Of a DNA stretch of 7,836 nucleotides, positions 1-5,918 are shown piece by piece (positions within the stretch are counted from its first letter, which is position 1; each line of letters begins with the position of its first letter). The DNA is from Frankiaceae bacterium (GTDB lineage: Bacteria; Actinomycetota; Actinomycetes; Mycobacteriales; SCTD01): positions 1 through 7,836 of the forward strand of contig JAJAYV010000234.1 in assembly GCA_026786045.1 (NCBI GenBank). Direction: 5' to 3'. The position numbers and the translations under genes were made by a program. A model generated the notes under the pieces. That model was not told the origin of the DNA and did no database searches. It saw only the letters and a list, made by a program, of their open reading frames with translations.

Positions 1-44
1 CGGTCGAACAGCGCGGGGGGCGGGCCGCCGACCGGCGCGGTCAC
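1..44 (-). CDS. Start of a probable downstream gene, cut by the window edge (MBL-fold hydrolase by synteny)
   Basis: A GTG at 44-42 on the minus strand opens a frame that runs without a stop to the window edge and reads VTAPVGGPPPALFDR. It begins 10 bp after the RidA-family stop codon, so it would be the third gene of the same minus-strand unit. Nothing in the 14 visible codons identifies a domain. In M. tuberculosis the gene after the RidA homologue Rv3678c is Rv3677c, a metallo-beta-lactamase-fold hydrolase, so that is the best guess, from synteny alone. I see no convincing Shine-Dalgarno sequence in front of the GTG, and the true start could lie elsewhere. The fragment is too short to be sure it is coding. 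Confidence 0.4.
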   Translation of the reverse strand, partial: MTAPVGGPPPALFD

Positions 45-54
45 GAGCGGCGTC

Positions 55-531
55 TCAGGCCCGGACGCGGGCCGGGTCGAGGGCGACGACCAGCTCGACC
101 TCGACCGGCGCGTCGAGCGGCAGGGCCGCCACGCCGACGGCTGACCGGGCGTGCCGGCCGGCGTCGCCGGGGAAGACGTCGCCGAGCAGCTCGGAGGCGC
201 CGTTGACGACGCCCGGCTGGCCGGTGAAGTCGGGCGTAGAGGCGACGAAGCCGACGACCTTGACGACCTGGACGACGGCGTCGAGCCCGACGAGCGCGTC
301 GATCGCGGCCAGGCCGTTCAGCGCGCAGGTGCGCGCCAGCTCCTTGGCCTGCTCGGGGGTGACCTGCGCGCCGACCTTGCCGGTCGCCGGCAGCTCGCCG
401 TCGACCATCGGCAGCTGGCCGGAGGTGAAGACCAGATCGCCGCTGCGGACGGCCGGGACGTAGGCCGCGACCGGCGGCACGACCGGCGGCAGCGCCAGGC
501 CGAGCTCGGCCAGCCGCTCCGCGACCGTCAT
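55..531 (-). CDS. RidA/YjgF/YER057c/UK114-family protein (158 aa)
   Basis: RidA-fold proteins are trimeric; classical members hydrolyse reactive enamine/imine intermediates released by PLP enzymes. The fold is recognisable from VRSGDLVFTSGQLP (about residues 28-41), the helix ALNGLAAIDALVG, and the C-terminal HARSAVGVAALPLDAPVEVE. Arg129 and Glu144 lie 15 residues apart, the spacing of the substrate-binding Arg105 and Glu120 of E. coli RidA, so deaminase-like chemistry is possible. At 158 aa it is longer than E. coli RidA (about 128 aa), as in the actinobacterial subgroup containing Rv3678c, whose substrate I do not know. The start chosen is the ATG at 531-529, which overlaps the DUF4177 stop as ATGA and implies translational coupling. 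A longer frame reaching 678 would only read through the DUF4177 gene out of frame and looks non-coding. Family assignment is sure; function is not. Confidence 0.93.
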   Translation of the reverse strand: MTVAERLAELGLALPPVVPPVAAYVPAVRSGDLVFTSGQLPMVDGELPATGKVGAQVTPEQAKELARTCALNGLAAIDALVGLDAVVQVVKVVGFVASTPDFTGQPGVVNGASELLGDVFPGDAGRHARSAVGVAALPLDAPVEVELVVALDPARVRA

Positions 532-686
532 GCCTTCTGCCGCTTGAACCAGGCCACCAGCTGGTCGCCGCCTCCCGGCCCCGGCACGACCTGGACCAGC
601 TCCCAGCCGTCCTCGCCCCAGTTGTCGAGGATCTGCTTCGTCGCGTGGACGAGCAAGGGCACCGTCGCGTACTCCCACTTCTGCAT
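528..686 (-). CDS. DUF4177-family miniprotein (52 aa)
   Basis: This small protein begins MQKWEYATVPLL and contains ILDNWGEDGWELVQV, the KWEY...LN/DxWGxxGWELV pattern typical of DUF4177 proteins. It ends in a short basic tail (FKRQKA). There is no signal peptide or membrane segment. Its function is unknown; M. tuberculosis has an equivalent small gene (Rv3678A) at the same place. The ATG at 686-684 is preferred over an upstream in-frame ATG at 761 because the family begins at MxKWEY. In addition, a TACCCT box ends 7 bp before this ATG, suggesting a leaderless mRNA. It is the first gene of the minus-strand unit and overlaps the RidA-family gene by 4 bp. It is easily missed because of its size. 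Confidence 0.9.
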   Translation of the reverse strand: MQKWEYATVPLLVHATKQILDNWGEDGWELVQVVPGPGGGDQLVAWFKRQKA

Positions 687-705
687 GGGTCGAAGGGTAC
701 GACCC
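687..705 (-). promoter_or_regulatory. Leaderless promoter of the DUF4177-RidA unit, with -10 box inside an inverted repeat
   Basis: Read on the minus strand, TACCCT (699-694) matches the actinobacterial TANNNT -10 element and is followed by 7 bp and then the ATG. The predicted transcript starts at or next to the A of ATG. The box lies in the 7-bp loop of a perfect 6-bp inverted repeat: GGGTCG at 687-692 and CGACCC at 700-705 on the plus strand. No clear -35 hexamer is visible. The inverted repeat could be an operator, or chance in GC-rich DNA. Confidence 0.5.
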
Positions 706-761
706 TCAGTCACCTCGCTCCTCGGCCGCCCGCTCAGACCGACGTCGCCCTCCCCCGGCAC

Positions 762-783
762 GGCGGGCCGTCGCGGGCCCGCC
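762..783. repeat. Perfect 8-bp inverted repeat abutting the ATPase promoter
   Basis: GGCGGGCC (762-769) and GGCCCGCC (776-783) are perfect inverted copies around a 6-bp centre, ending exactly one base before the TAGCCT box of the ATPase operon. It therefore fills the -35/-10 spacer, a normal place for a repressor or activator site. A terminator role is unlikely because both flanking genes start here and diverge. Arms made only of G and C are not very improbable in this base composition. Confidence 0.4.
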
Positions 784-789
784 TAGCCT
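784..789 (+). promoter_or_regulatory. -10 box (TAGCCT) of a leaderless promoter for the ATPase pair
   Basis: TAGCCT fits TANNNT and is followed by exactly 6 bp and the GTG start at 796. There is no Shine-Dalgarno sequence in front of the GTG, as expected if the mRNA begins at the start codon. No -35 hexamer is evident; the inverted repeat at 762-783 occupies that side. Confidence 0.55.
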
Positions 790-795
790 GACCGC

Positions 796-1788
796 GTGGC
801 GGACTTCCCGGACGTGCGGCTGCACGTCGTGACCGGCAAGGGCGGCACCGGCAAGTCCACCGTGGCGGCCGCGCTCGCGCTGGCCCTGGCCTCGGGCGGC
901 AAGCGCGTCCTGCTCGCCGAGGTGGAGGGCCGCCAGGGCATCGCCCAGCTCTTCGACACCCCGCCGCTGCCGTACGAGGAGCGCAAGGTCGCGGTGGCGC
1001 GCGGAGGCGGGGACGTCTACGCGCTGGCGATCGACCCCGAGGACGCGCTGCTCGACTACCTGCACATGTTCTACCGGCTGTCCCGCACCGGCGTGGCCGC
1101 CCGCACGCTGCGCCGCATGGGCGCGATCGACTTCGCCACGACGGTCGCGCCGGGCCTGCGCGACGTCCTGCTCACCGGCAAGGTGAAGGAGGCCGTGGTC
1201 CGCAAGGGCCCGAGAGGCAGCGGCCACGCGTACGACGCCGTCGTGATCGACGCGCCGCCCACCGGCCGCATCGCGCGCTTCCTCAACATCAGCCACGAGA
1301 TCGGCGGTCTGGCCAAGGTCGGTCCGCTGAAGTCGCAGTCCGACGGCGTCATGGCCGTGCTGCGGTCCCCGCAGACGGCCGTGCACCTGGTGACACTGCT
1401 CGAGGAGATGCCGGTCCAGGAGACGATCGACGGGGTGCAGGAGCTGCACGCGGTCGGCCTGCCGGTCGGCGCCGTGGTCGTCAACGCGGTGCGCGAGGCG
1501 GTCCTGCCGCCCGCCCACCTCGCCGCCGCCGAGCTCGGCGGGCTGGACCGCGAGGCGCTCGCCGTCGGGCTCAAGGCCGCCGGGCTCGACCCGACCGAGG
1601 CGCTGGTGAGCGAACTGACAGCAGAGGCCGCCGATCACGCGACCCGGGTCGCACTCGAGGAGCGCGGCCGCGCCGCGCTGGCCGCGCTCGACCGCCCGTC
1701 GTACGAGCTGCCGCTGCTACCGGACACGGTCGACCTGGCCGGGCTCTACGAGCTGGCCGCCGCTCTCGAGGCGCAGGGGATGGTCTGA
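796..1788 (+). CDS. ArsA/Get3-like P-loop ATPase, first of a pair (Rv3679/BagA-like, 330 aa)
   Basis: This is a cytoplasmic SIMIBI-class NTPase of the anion-transporting-ATPase (ArsA/Get3) family. The deviant Walker A TGKGGTGKST (residues 13-22) keeps the signature Lys15 used to complete the partner's active site, plus catalytic-loop Lys20. Further motifs are the switch-like EVEGRQGIAQLF (42-53), the A-loop-like VVIDAPPTGR (149-158) and VVVNAV (227-232, the base-contacting Asn region). It has no cysteine at all, so neither the arsenite site of ArsA nor the zinc CxxC of Get3 is present. The GTG at 796 is chosen because of the TAGCCT box 6 bp upstream. Its stop overlaps the next start by one base (TGATG), so the two are co-translated and probably form a heterodimer. 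The M. tuberculosis homologues were characterised as Get3-like proteins (named BagA/BagB, from memory). The client or substrate is unknown. Confidence 0.93.
   Translation: MADFPDVRLHVVTGKGGTGKSTVAAALALALASGGKRVLLAEVEGRQGIAQLFDTPPLPYEERKVAVARGGGDVYALAIDPEDALLDYLHMFYRLSRTGVAARTLRRMGAIDFATTVAPGLRDVLLTGKVKEAVVRKGPRGSGHAYDAVVIDAPPTGRIARFLNISHEIGGLAKVGPLKSQSDGVMAVLRSPQTAVHLVTLLEEMPVQETIDGVQELHAVGLPVGAVVVNAVREAVLPPAHLAAAELGGLDREALAVGLKAAGLDPTEALVSELTAEAADHATRVALEERGRAALAALDRPSYELPLLPDTVDLAGLYELAAALEAQGMV
1775..1780 (+). promoter_or_regulatory. Ribosome binding site fixing the start of the second ATPase
   Basis: AGGGGA lies inside the last codons of the first ATPase gene, 7 bp before the ATG at 1788. 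It is one of the few good Shine-Dalgarno sequences in the window and supports 1788 over the in-frame ATG at 1821. Confidence 0.6.
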
Positions 1789-2951
1789 TGGCCAAGGGCA
1801 CGGCGAGAAGAGCCCCCGCGATGGACGTCGACGCGGTCCTCGACTCCGCGAAGATCCTGGTCTGCACCGGCTCCGGCGGCGTCGGCAAGACGACGACCGC
1901 CGCGGCGCTGGCGTTGCGCGCGGCCGAGCGCGGCCGTCGCACCGTGGTGCTCACCATCGACCCGGCGCGCCGGCTGGCGCAGTCGATGGGCCTGTCCGAG
2001 CTCGACAACACCCCGCGCCGGGTCGAGGCCGTCGACGGCTCCAAGGGCGGCTCGCTAGACGCGATGATGCTCGACATGAAACGGACGTTCGACGAGATCG
2101 TCGTGACGCACGCCGAGCCCGGCAAGGCCGACGCGATCCTCCAGAACCCCTTCTATCAAGCACTTTCCTCGTCCTTCGCCGGCACGCAGGAGTACATGGC
2201 GATGGAGAAGCTCGGGCAGCTCAAGGCGACGTCGGACTACGACCTCATCGTCGTCGACACCCCGCCGACCCGCTCCGCGCTGGACTTCCTCGACGCGCCC
2301 GAGCGGCTCACGGCCTTCCTCGACGGCCGCATGGTGCGGATCCTGCTCGCCCCGGCCAAGGCCGGTGGCAAGGCCTACCTCAAGGTCGTCACGACCGGCT
2401 TCAACGTCTTCACCTCGGTCATCACCCGGATCATCGGCGCGCAGGTGCTGCAGGACGTCTCGCAGTTCGTCGCCGCACTCGAGACGATGTTCGGCGGCTT
2501 CCGCGAGCGGGCGCAGGCCACCTACGACCTGCTCAAGGCCCCCGGCACGTCCTTCGTCGTCGTGGCCACCCCCGAGCGCGACGCGCTGCGCGAGGCGTCG
2601 TACTTCGTCGAGCGGCTCGCCGAGGAGTCGATGCCGCTGGCCGGCCTGGTCGTCAACCGCGTGCACCGCTCCGGCAGTGCGACGCTCACGAGCGAGCGCT
2701 CCACCGCCGGCGCCCAGCAGCTCGACGAGCTCGGCGGCCACGAGCTGACGGCCGCGGTGCTGCGCCTGCACGCCGGCCGGATGGCGCTGGCCTCCCGCGA
2801 GCGGCGGCTGCAGGACCGGTTCTCCGGCGCGCACCCGGGCGTGCCCGTCGTCGAGGTCGCCGCCCTGCCGGGCGACGTGCACGACCTGGACGGCCTGCGG
2901 GCCGTCGGCGAGGACATGGCGTCCGGCAAGGCCGCCGCCGTCCCGGCCTGA
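1788..2951 (+). CDS. ArsA/Get3-like P-loop ATPase, second of a pair (Rv3680/BagB-like, 387 aa)
   Basis: The partner ATPase has Walker A CTGSGGVGKTTT (residues 26-37), switch I TIDPARRLAQSMGL (56-69), the conserved NPFYQALSSSFAGTQEYMA block (120-138), VVDTPPTRSALDFL (155-168) and VVNRV (288-292). The signature lysine of the deviant Walker A is replaced by Ser29 (GSGG, not GKGG), while Lys34 is kept, so the pair is asymmetric. A hydrophobic helical stretch at about 196-238 (FNVFTSVITRIIG...) sits where Get3 has its client-binding helices. Cys26, next to the P-loop, is the only cysteine. The start at 1788 has an AGGGGA site. An alternative ATG at 1821 would remove 11 residues; the purine-rich AGA-AGA codons (1806-1811) would then lie upstream of it like a weak ribosome site. 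The gene converges on whiB4 with a 20-bp gap holding only a weak CCCG/CGGG stem. Confidence 0.93.
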   Translation: MAKGTARRAPAMDVDAVLDSAKILVCTGSGGVGKTTTAAALALRAAERGRRTVVLTIDPARRLAQSMGLSELDNTPRRVEAVDGSKGGSLDAMMLDMKRTFDEIVVTHAEPGKADAILQNPFYQALSSSFAGTQEYMAMEKLGQLKATSDYDLIVVDTPPTRSALDFLDAPERLTAFLDGRMVRILLAPAKAGGKAYLKVVTTGFNVFTSVITRIIGAQVLQDVSQFVAALETMFGGFRERAQATYDLLKAPGTSFVVVATPERDALREASYFVERLAEESMPLAGLVVNRVHRSGSATLTSERSTAGAQQLDELGGHELTAAVLRLHAGRMALASRERRLQDRFSGAHPGVPVVEVAALPGDVHDLDGLRAVGEDMASGKAAAVPA

Positions 2952-2971
2952 GCCCGCTCCGGCGCTCGGGT

Positions 2972-3277
2972 CTAGCCGACCTTGGTGGCGGCCTCGTGCT
3001 CGGCGCGCGCGCTGTCGAGCAGCTCGCGCCAGCTGACGACGGCGGGGCGGCGGCGCAGCAGCGCCCGGCGCTCGCGCTCGGTCATCCCGCCCCAGACGCC
3101 GAACTCGACGCGGTTGTCGAGGGCGTCGGACAGGCACTCGGTGCGGACCGGGCAGCCCATGCAGACGGCCTTGGCGCGGTTCTGCGCCGCACCCGTGACG
3201 AACAGCTCGTCGGGGTCGGCGTCCCGGCAGGCGGACACGGCCGTCCAGGCCTGCGGGTCGATCGCGAAGACGCTCAT
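2972..3277 (-). CDS. whiB4: WhiB-family iron-sulfur transcriptional regulator, WhiB4-like (101 aa)
   Basis: WhiB proteins bind an oxygen- and NO-sensitive [4Fe-4S] cluster and control transcription with the primary sigma factor or through their basic C-terminus; some also act as disulfide reductases. Here the four cluster cysteines are Cys17, Cys39, Cys42 and Cys48 (C-X21-C-X2-C-X5-C), followed by the GVWGG turn (60-64) and the basic TERERRALLRRRP segment (66-78). The tail PAVVSWRELL resembles M. tuberculosis WhiB4 as I remember it, and ponA2 next door supports that assignment; Streptomyces wblA occupies a comparable place. The ATG at 3277-3275 has an AGGA about 9 bp upstream. Reading further upstream in frame gives arginine- and serine-rich sequence with no family match. 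Unlike its neighbours it seems to have a leader of about 40 nt, containing a perfect tandem repeat. It is transcribed divergently from ponA2. Confidence 0.93.
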   Translation of the reverse strand: MSVFAIDPQAWTAVSACRDADPDELFVTGAAQNRAKAVCMGCPVRTECLSDALDNRVEFGVWGGMTERERRALLRRRPAVVSWRELLDSARAEHEAATKVG

Positions 3278-3294
3278 GGGGCATGTCCTGACGT

Positions 3295-3318
3295 GAGGGG
3301 ACCGGCGAGGGGACCGGC
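3295..3318. repeat. Perfect 2 x 12-bp tandem repeat upstream of whiB4
   Basis: GAGGGGACCGGC occurs at 3295-3306 and again, without a mismatch or gap, at 3307-3318. It ends 17 bp before the whiB4 ATG and lies just downstream of the proposed -10 box, so it would occupy the start of the transcript. Two identical half-sites one helical turn apart suggest protein binding; a recent slippage duplication would look the same. Confidence 0.7.
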
Positions 3319-3324
3319 TCTTAC

Positions 3325-3330
3325 ACCGTA
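3325..3330 (-). promoter_or_regulatory. Possible whiB4 -10 box (TACGGT)
   Basis: On the minus strand TACGGT (3330-3325) fits TANNNT. It would place the transcript start near 3318, giving a leader of roughly 40 nt that begins with the tandem repeat. No clear -35 element is visible. TAAGAG, two bases downstream, is an alternative box. Confidence 0.3.
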
Positions 3331-3370
3331 GGAACCCGTCGCCACCGCCGTCAGGCCCGAGAGGCCTATC

Positions 3371-3398
3371 TTGGGGTAGTCCGTCGGGACTAGCCCAA
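3371..3398. promoter_or_regulatory. 28-bp near-perfect palindrome between whiB4 and ponA2 (candidate operator)
   Basis: The arms TTGGGGTAGTCC (3371-3382) and GGACTAGCCCAA (3387-3398) are inverted copies with one mismatch in 12, around GTCG. The inner six bases TAGTCC/GGACTA are perfect. It lies 63 bp before the ponA2 start and overlaps the downstream end of a possible -10 box TATCTT (3367-3372). It is too far from any gene end to be a useful terminator, so a dimeric regulator site is likelier. The right half TCGGGACTA resembles one half of the mycobacterial DosR box, but the two halves face opposite to that box. Confidence 0.55.
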
Positions 3399-3449
3399 AT
3401 GCGGCGACCTGCTCGCACGGCGTGGCGGGTCACGACCGGCCTGCCGCCG

Positions 3450-3455
3450 TACCCT
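3450..3455 (+). promoter_or_regulatory. -10 box (TACCCT) of a leaderless ponA2 promoter
   Basis: TACCCT is followed by 6 bp and the GTG at 3462, the same arrangement as at four other genes here. It is flanked by an inverted repeat, CCTGCC (3440-3445) and GGCAGG (3457-3462). It decides the ponA2 start in favour of GTG 3462 over the upstream in-frame ATG at 3399. Confidence 0.5.
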
Positions 3456-3461
3456 GGGCAG

Positions 3462-5879
3462 GTGTCGTCCTTCTCCCGCCTGCTCGACTCCGCCCCTTCC
3501 CGGCTCGGCGAGGCCCTGATCGCGAGCGTGATCAGCGGTCTCGTGCTGGCCGGCGTGGCCTTCCCGCTGATCGGCGGCGTGGGCCTCGCGGCCAAGGCTG
3601 CCTCCGACGAGTTCCTCGTCCTGCCGGCCGAGCTGAAGACCACGCCGCTGGCCCAGCGCAGCCGGATCCTGGCCGCGGACGGCTCGCTGCTGGCCGTGCT
3701 CTACCGAGAGAACCGCGTGCTCGCGCCGCTCGGCGACATCCCCGATCTGACGCGCAAGGCCGTCATGGCGGTGGAGGACTCGCGCTTCTACGCGCACAAC
3801 GGCATCGACTACAAGGGCACGCTGCGCGCCGCCGTCGAGAACAGCCAGGCCGGCGAGGTCACCCAGGGCGGGTCGACGCTCACCCAGCAGTACGTCAAGA
3901 ACGCGCTGCTGCAGGCCGCCAACACCAAGGCCGGCCAGGACGCCGCCCGCGAGCCGACCCTCGAGCGCAAGCTCAAGGAGGCCCGCTACGCGCTGGCGAT
4001 CGAGCAGGAGCTGTCCAAGGACGAGATCCTCGAGCGCTACCTGAACATCGCCTACTTCGGCAACGGCGTGTACGGCATCGGCACGGCCGCGAGCTTCTAC
4101 TTCGGCAAGCCGGTGCAGGAGCTGACCCTCGAGGAGGGCGCGCTGCTGGCCGGCATCGTCCAGAGCCCGGGCCGCTTCGACCCGGTCAAGGCGATGGCCG
4201 ACCCCGCGCAGATGGAGCGGCTGCTCGACCGGCGCAACCTCGTGCTCGGCCGGATGCAGTCCGAGGGCTTCGTCTCCGCCGAGCAGCTGGTCGCCGCCCG
4301 CTCCGTCGTCCCGGCGTTGAACATCCAGCCGGTCCTGTCCGGCTGCGAGAACCCCGGCGTCACCGCGCCCTTCTTCTGCGACCACGTCCGGACCGTCCTG
4401 GAGCGCACCCCCGTCGGGGCCGCGCTCGGCGCGACGCTCGAGGAGCGCCAGGACCGGCTGCTCGCCGGCGGCCTCACCATCAAGACGACGCTGGACCCGG
4501 CCGTCCAGCGCGCCGCGCAGACCGCCGCGGACGAGCAGATCCCGCGCGACGACCCGTACCAGGCGGCCACGGCCATCAACAGCGTCGAGCCAGGCACCGG
4601 CAACATCAAGGCGATGGCGGTCAACCGCTTCTACAGCGAGGAGCAGCTGCCGGGCCACAGCAAGCTCAACCTCGCGACCGGCGGCTCGAGCGGCATGCAG
4701 GCCGGCTCGACCTTCAAGCCGTTCGTGCTGACCGCCGCGCTCCAGCAGGGCATCCCGCTCAGCTTGAGCCTGTACTCGCCGAACCGCTACACCTCCGACG
4801 TGTTCCTCGACTACACCCCCGAGGGCACCAAGCCGTACTCGCTCAGCAACGCCGGCGACTCCGAGACCGGCGGCGGCACTTTCGACCTGCGCACCGGCAC
4901 CTGGAACTCCGTCAACACCTTCTACGTCCAGCTGGCCGAGCGCACCGGTGTCGAGCAGCCGCCGGCCGTCGCCGAGTCGCTCGGCGTCAAGCAGTTCAAG
5001 GACGGCGACCCCACCGAGCCGCTGCTGCGCGGCGGGTCCTTCACGCTCGGCGTCAACGAGGTCAGCCCGCTGGCGATGGCCGGCGCCTACGCGACCTTCC
5101 CGGCGCACGGGAAGTTCTGCCCGCCCAAGGCGGTCGTCGAGGTGCTGGACTCCAGCGGCCAGCCGATCGAGCTGGCCCAGGAGGACTGCCGGCAGGCCAT
5201 CGAGCCGCAGATCGCCGACACCGTCACCGACATCCTCCGCGGCGTGGTCGAGCGCGGCACTGCCCGCGGCGCGCAGATCGGCCGCGAGGCGGCCGGCAAG
5301 ACCGGGAGCACCAACGGCTCGCGCGCCGCGTGGTTCGCCGGCTTCACCCCCGAGCTCGCGACGACCGTCTGGGTCGGCAAGCCGCAGCCGGAGAACATGC
5401 AGCGGGTCCAGATCAACGGCCGCTACTACCCGCAGGTCTACGGCGGCACGATCCCGGCCTCGATCTGGCGGCAGACCATGAGCACCGCGCTCGAGAAGCT
5501 CGAGCCCAGCCGCTTCACCCGCCCCGACGGGACCGTCGGCCAGGGCGACGACCGGATCGTCCCCGACCTGCGCGGCCTGCCGTACGACGTCGCCGTCGAG
5601 ACGCTGCGCGAGGCCGGCTTCGGCATCCGCGACGGCGGCCGCGTCGCCGCCGCACCGGTCAGGCGCGGGGCGGTCGCCTACACCTCGCCGCGGGCAGGGC
5701 GCACCGCGCGCGTCGGCTCCAGAGTCACGATCTTCACGTCGAACGGGCGGGAAGCCCTCGTCGAACCGGAGCCGGAGCCGGAGCCCGCGCAGGAACCGGC
5801 CGCCGAGCCGGCTGCGGAGGAGCCCGCCGGACCGGGGAACGGGAACGGCAACCCCGGCGGCGGGAACGGCAACGGCTGA
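3462..5879 (+). CDS. ponA2: Bifunctional class A penicillin-binding protein with PASTA domain (PonA2-like, 805 aa)
   Basis: The protein polymerises lipid II and cross-links peptidoglycan at the outer face of the membrane. It has a short cytoplasmic N-terminus and one membrane helix (about residues 18-44). The GT51 glycosyltransferase follows with EDSRFY (105-110, catalytic Glu105), GGSTLTQQYVKN (136-147), LERKLKEARYALAIEQE (167-183) and YLNIAYFGNGVYG (193-205). The transpeptidase has S416-T-F-K419, S483-V-N485 and K613-T-G615, all intact. A single PASTA domain lies at about 699-762, then a Glu-Pro repeat and a Gly/Asn-rich tail (768-805). Four cysteines (295, 306, 553, 576) are all extracytoplasmic and fall into two close pairs. 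The GTG start is chosen from the promoter spacing; an ATG at 3399 would add 21 residues of arginine-rich sequence. One PASTA domain and the whiB4 neighbour point to PonA2 rather than PonA1. Confidence 0.95.
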   Translation: MSSFSRLLDSAPSRLGEALIASVISGLVLAGVAFPLIGGVGLAAKAASDEFLVLPAELKTTPLAQRSRILAADGSLLAVLYRENRVLAPLGDIPDLTRKAVMAVEDSRFYAHNGIDYKGTLRAAVENSQAGEVTQGGSTLTQQYVKNALLQAANTKAGQDAAREPTLERKLKEARYALAIEQELSKDEILERYLNIAYFGNGVYGIGTAASFYFGKPVQELTLEEGALLAGIVQSPGRFDPVKAMADPAQMERLLDRRNLVLGRMQSEGFVSAEQLVAARSVVPALNIQPVLSGCENPGVTAPFFCDHVRTVLERTPVGAALGATLEERQDRLLAGGLTIKTTLDPAVQRAAQTAADEQIPRDDPYQAATAINSVEPGTGNIKAMAVNRFYSEEQLPGHSKLNLATGGSSGMQAGSTFKPFVLTAALQQGIPLSLSLYSPNRYTSDVFLDYTPEGTKPYSLSNAGDSETGGGTFDLRTGTWNSVNTFYVQLAERTGVEQPPAVAESLGVKQFKDGDPTEPLLRGGSFTLGVNEVSPLAMAGAYATFPAHGKFCPPKAVVEVLDSSGQPIELAQEDCRQAIEPQIADTVTDILRGVVERGTARGAQIGREAAGKTGSTNGSRAAWFAGFTPELATTVWVGKPQPENMQRVQINGRYYPQVYGGTIPASIWRQTMSTALEKLEPSRFTRPDGTVGQGDDRIVPDLRGLPYDVAVETLREAGFGIRDGGRVAAAPVRRGAVAYTSPRAGRTARVGSRVTIFTSNGREALVEPEPEPEPAQEPAAEPAAEEPAGPGNGNGNPGGGNGNG

Positions 5880-5918
5880 CCCAGCTCGCCGACCGCCCGC
5901 CGTCCGCCCGCCCGCCGT

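Noticed and set aside
532..678. A 49-residue N-terminal extension of the RidA-family protein
   Set aside because: This stretch is the DUF4177 gene read out of frame; the ATGA overlap and family length support the start at 531.
706..1638. Long minus-strand frame opposite the first ATPase, and similar ones at 2055-3284 and 6443-7300
   Set aside because: All are low-complexity shadows of well-supported genes on the other strand.
796..2951. Arsenite efflux ATPase (ArsA)
   Set aside because: The arsenite-binding cysteines are missing, no arsB, arsC or arsR is nearby, and the two ATPases are separate genes in a Get3-like context.
3371..3398. Canonical DosR box
   Set aside because: Only one half resembles the consensus, and the two halves are oriented outward, opposite to the DosR palindrome.
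3399..3461. ATG at 3399 as the ponA2 start
   Set aside because: It follows directly on the palindrome with no ribosome site and would add 21 non-conserved residues. The GTG at 3462 has the TACCCT-N6 arrangement shared with other genes.
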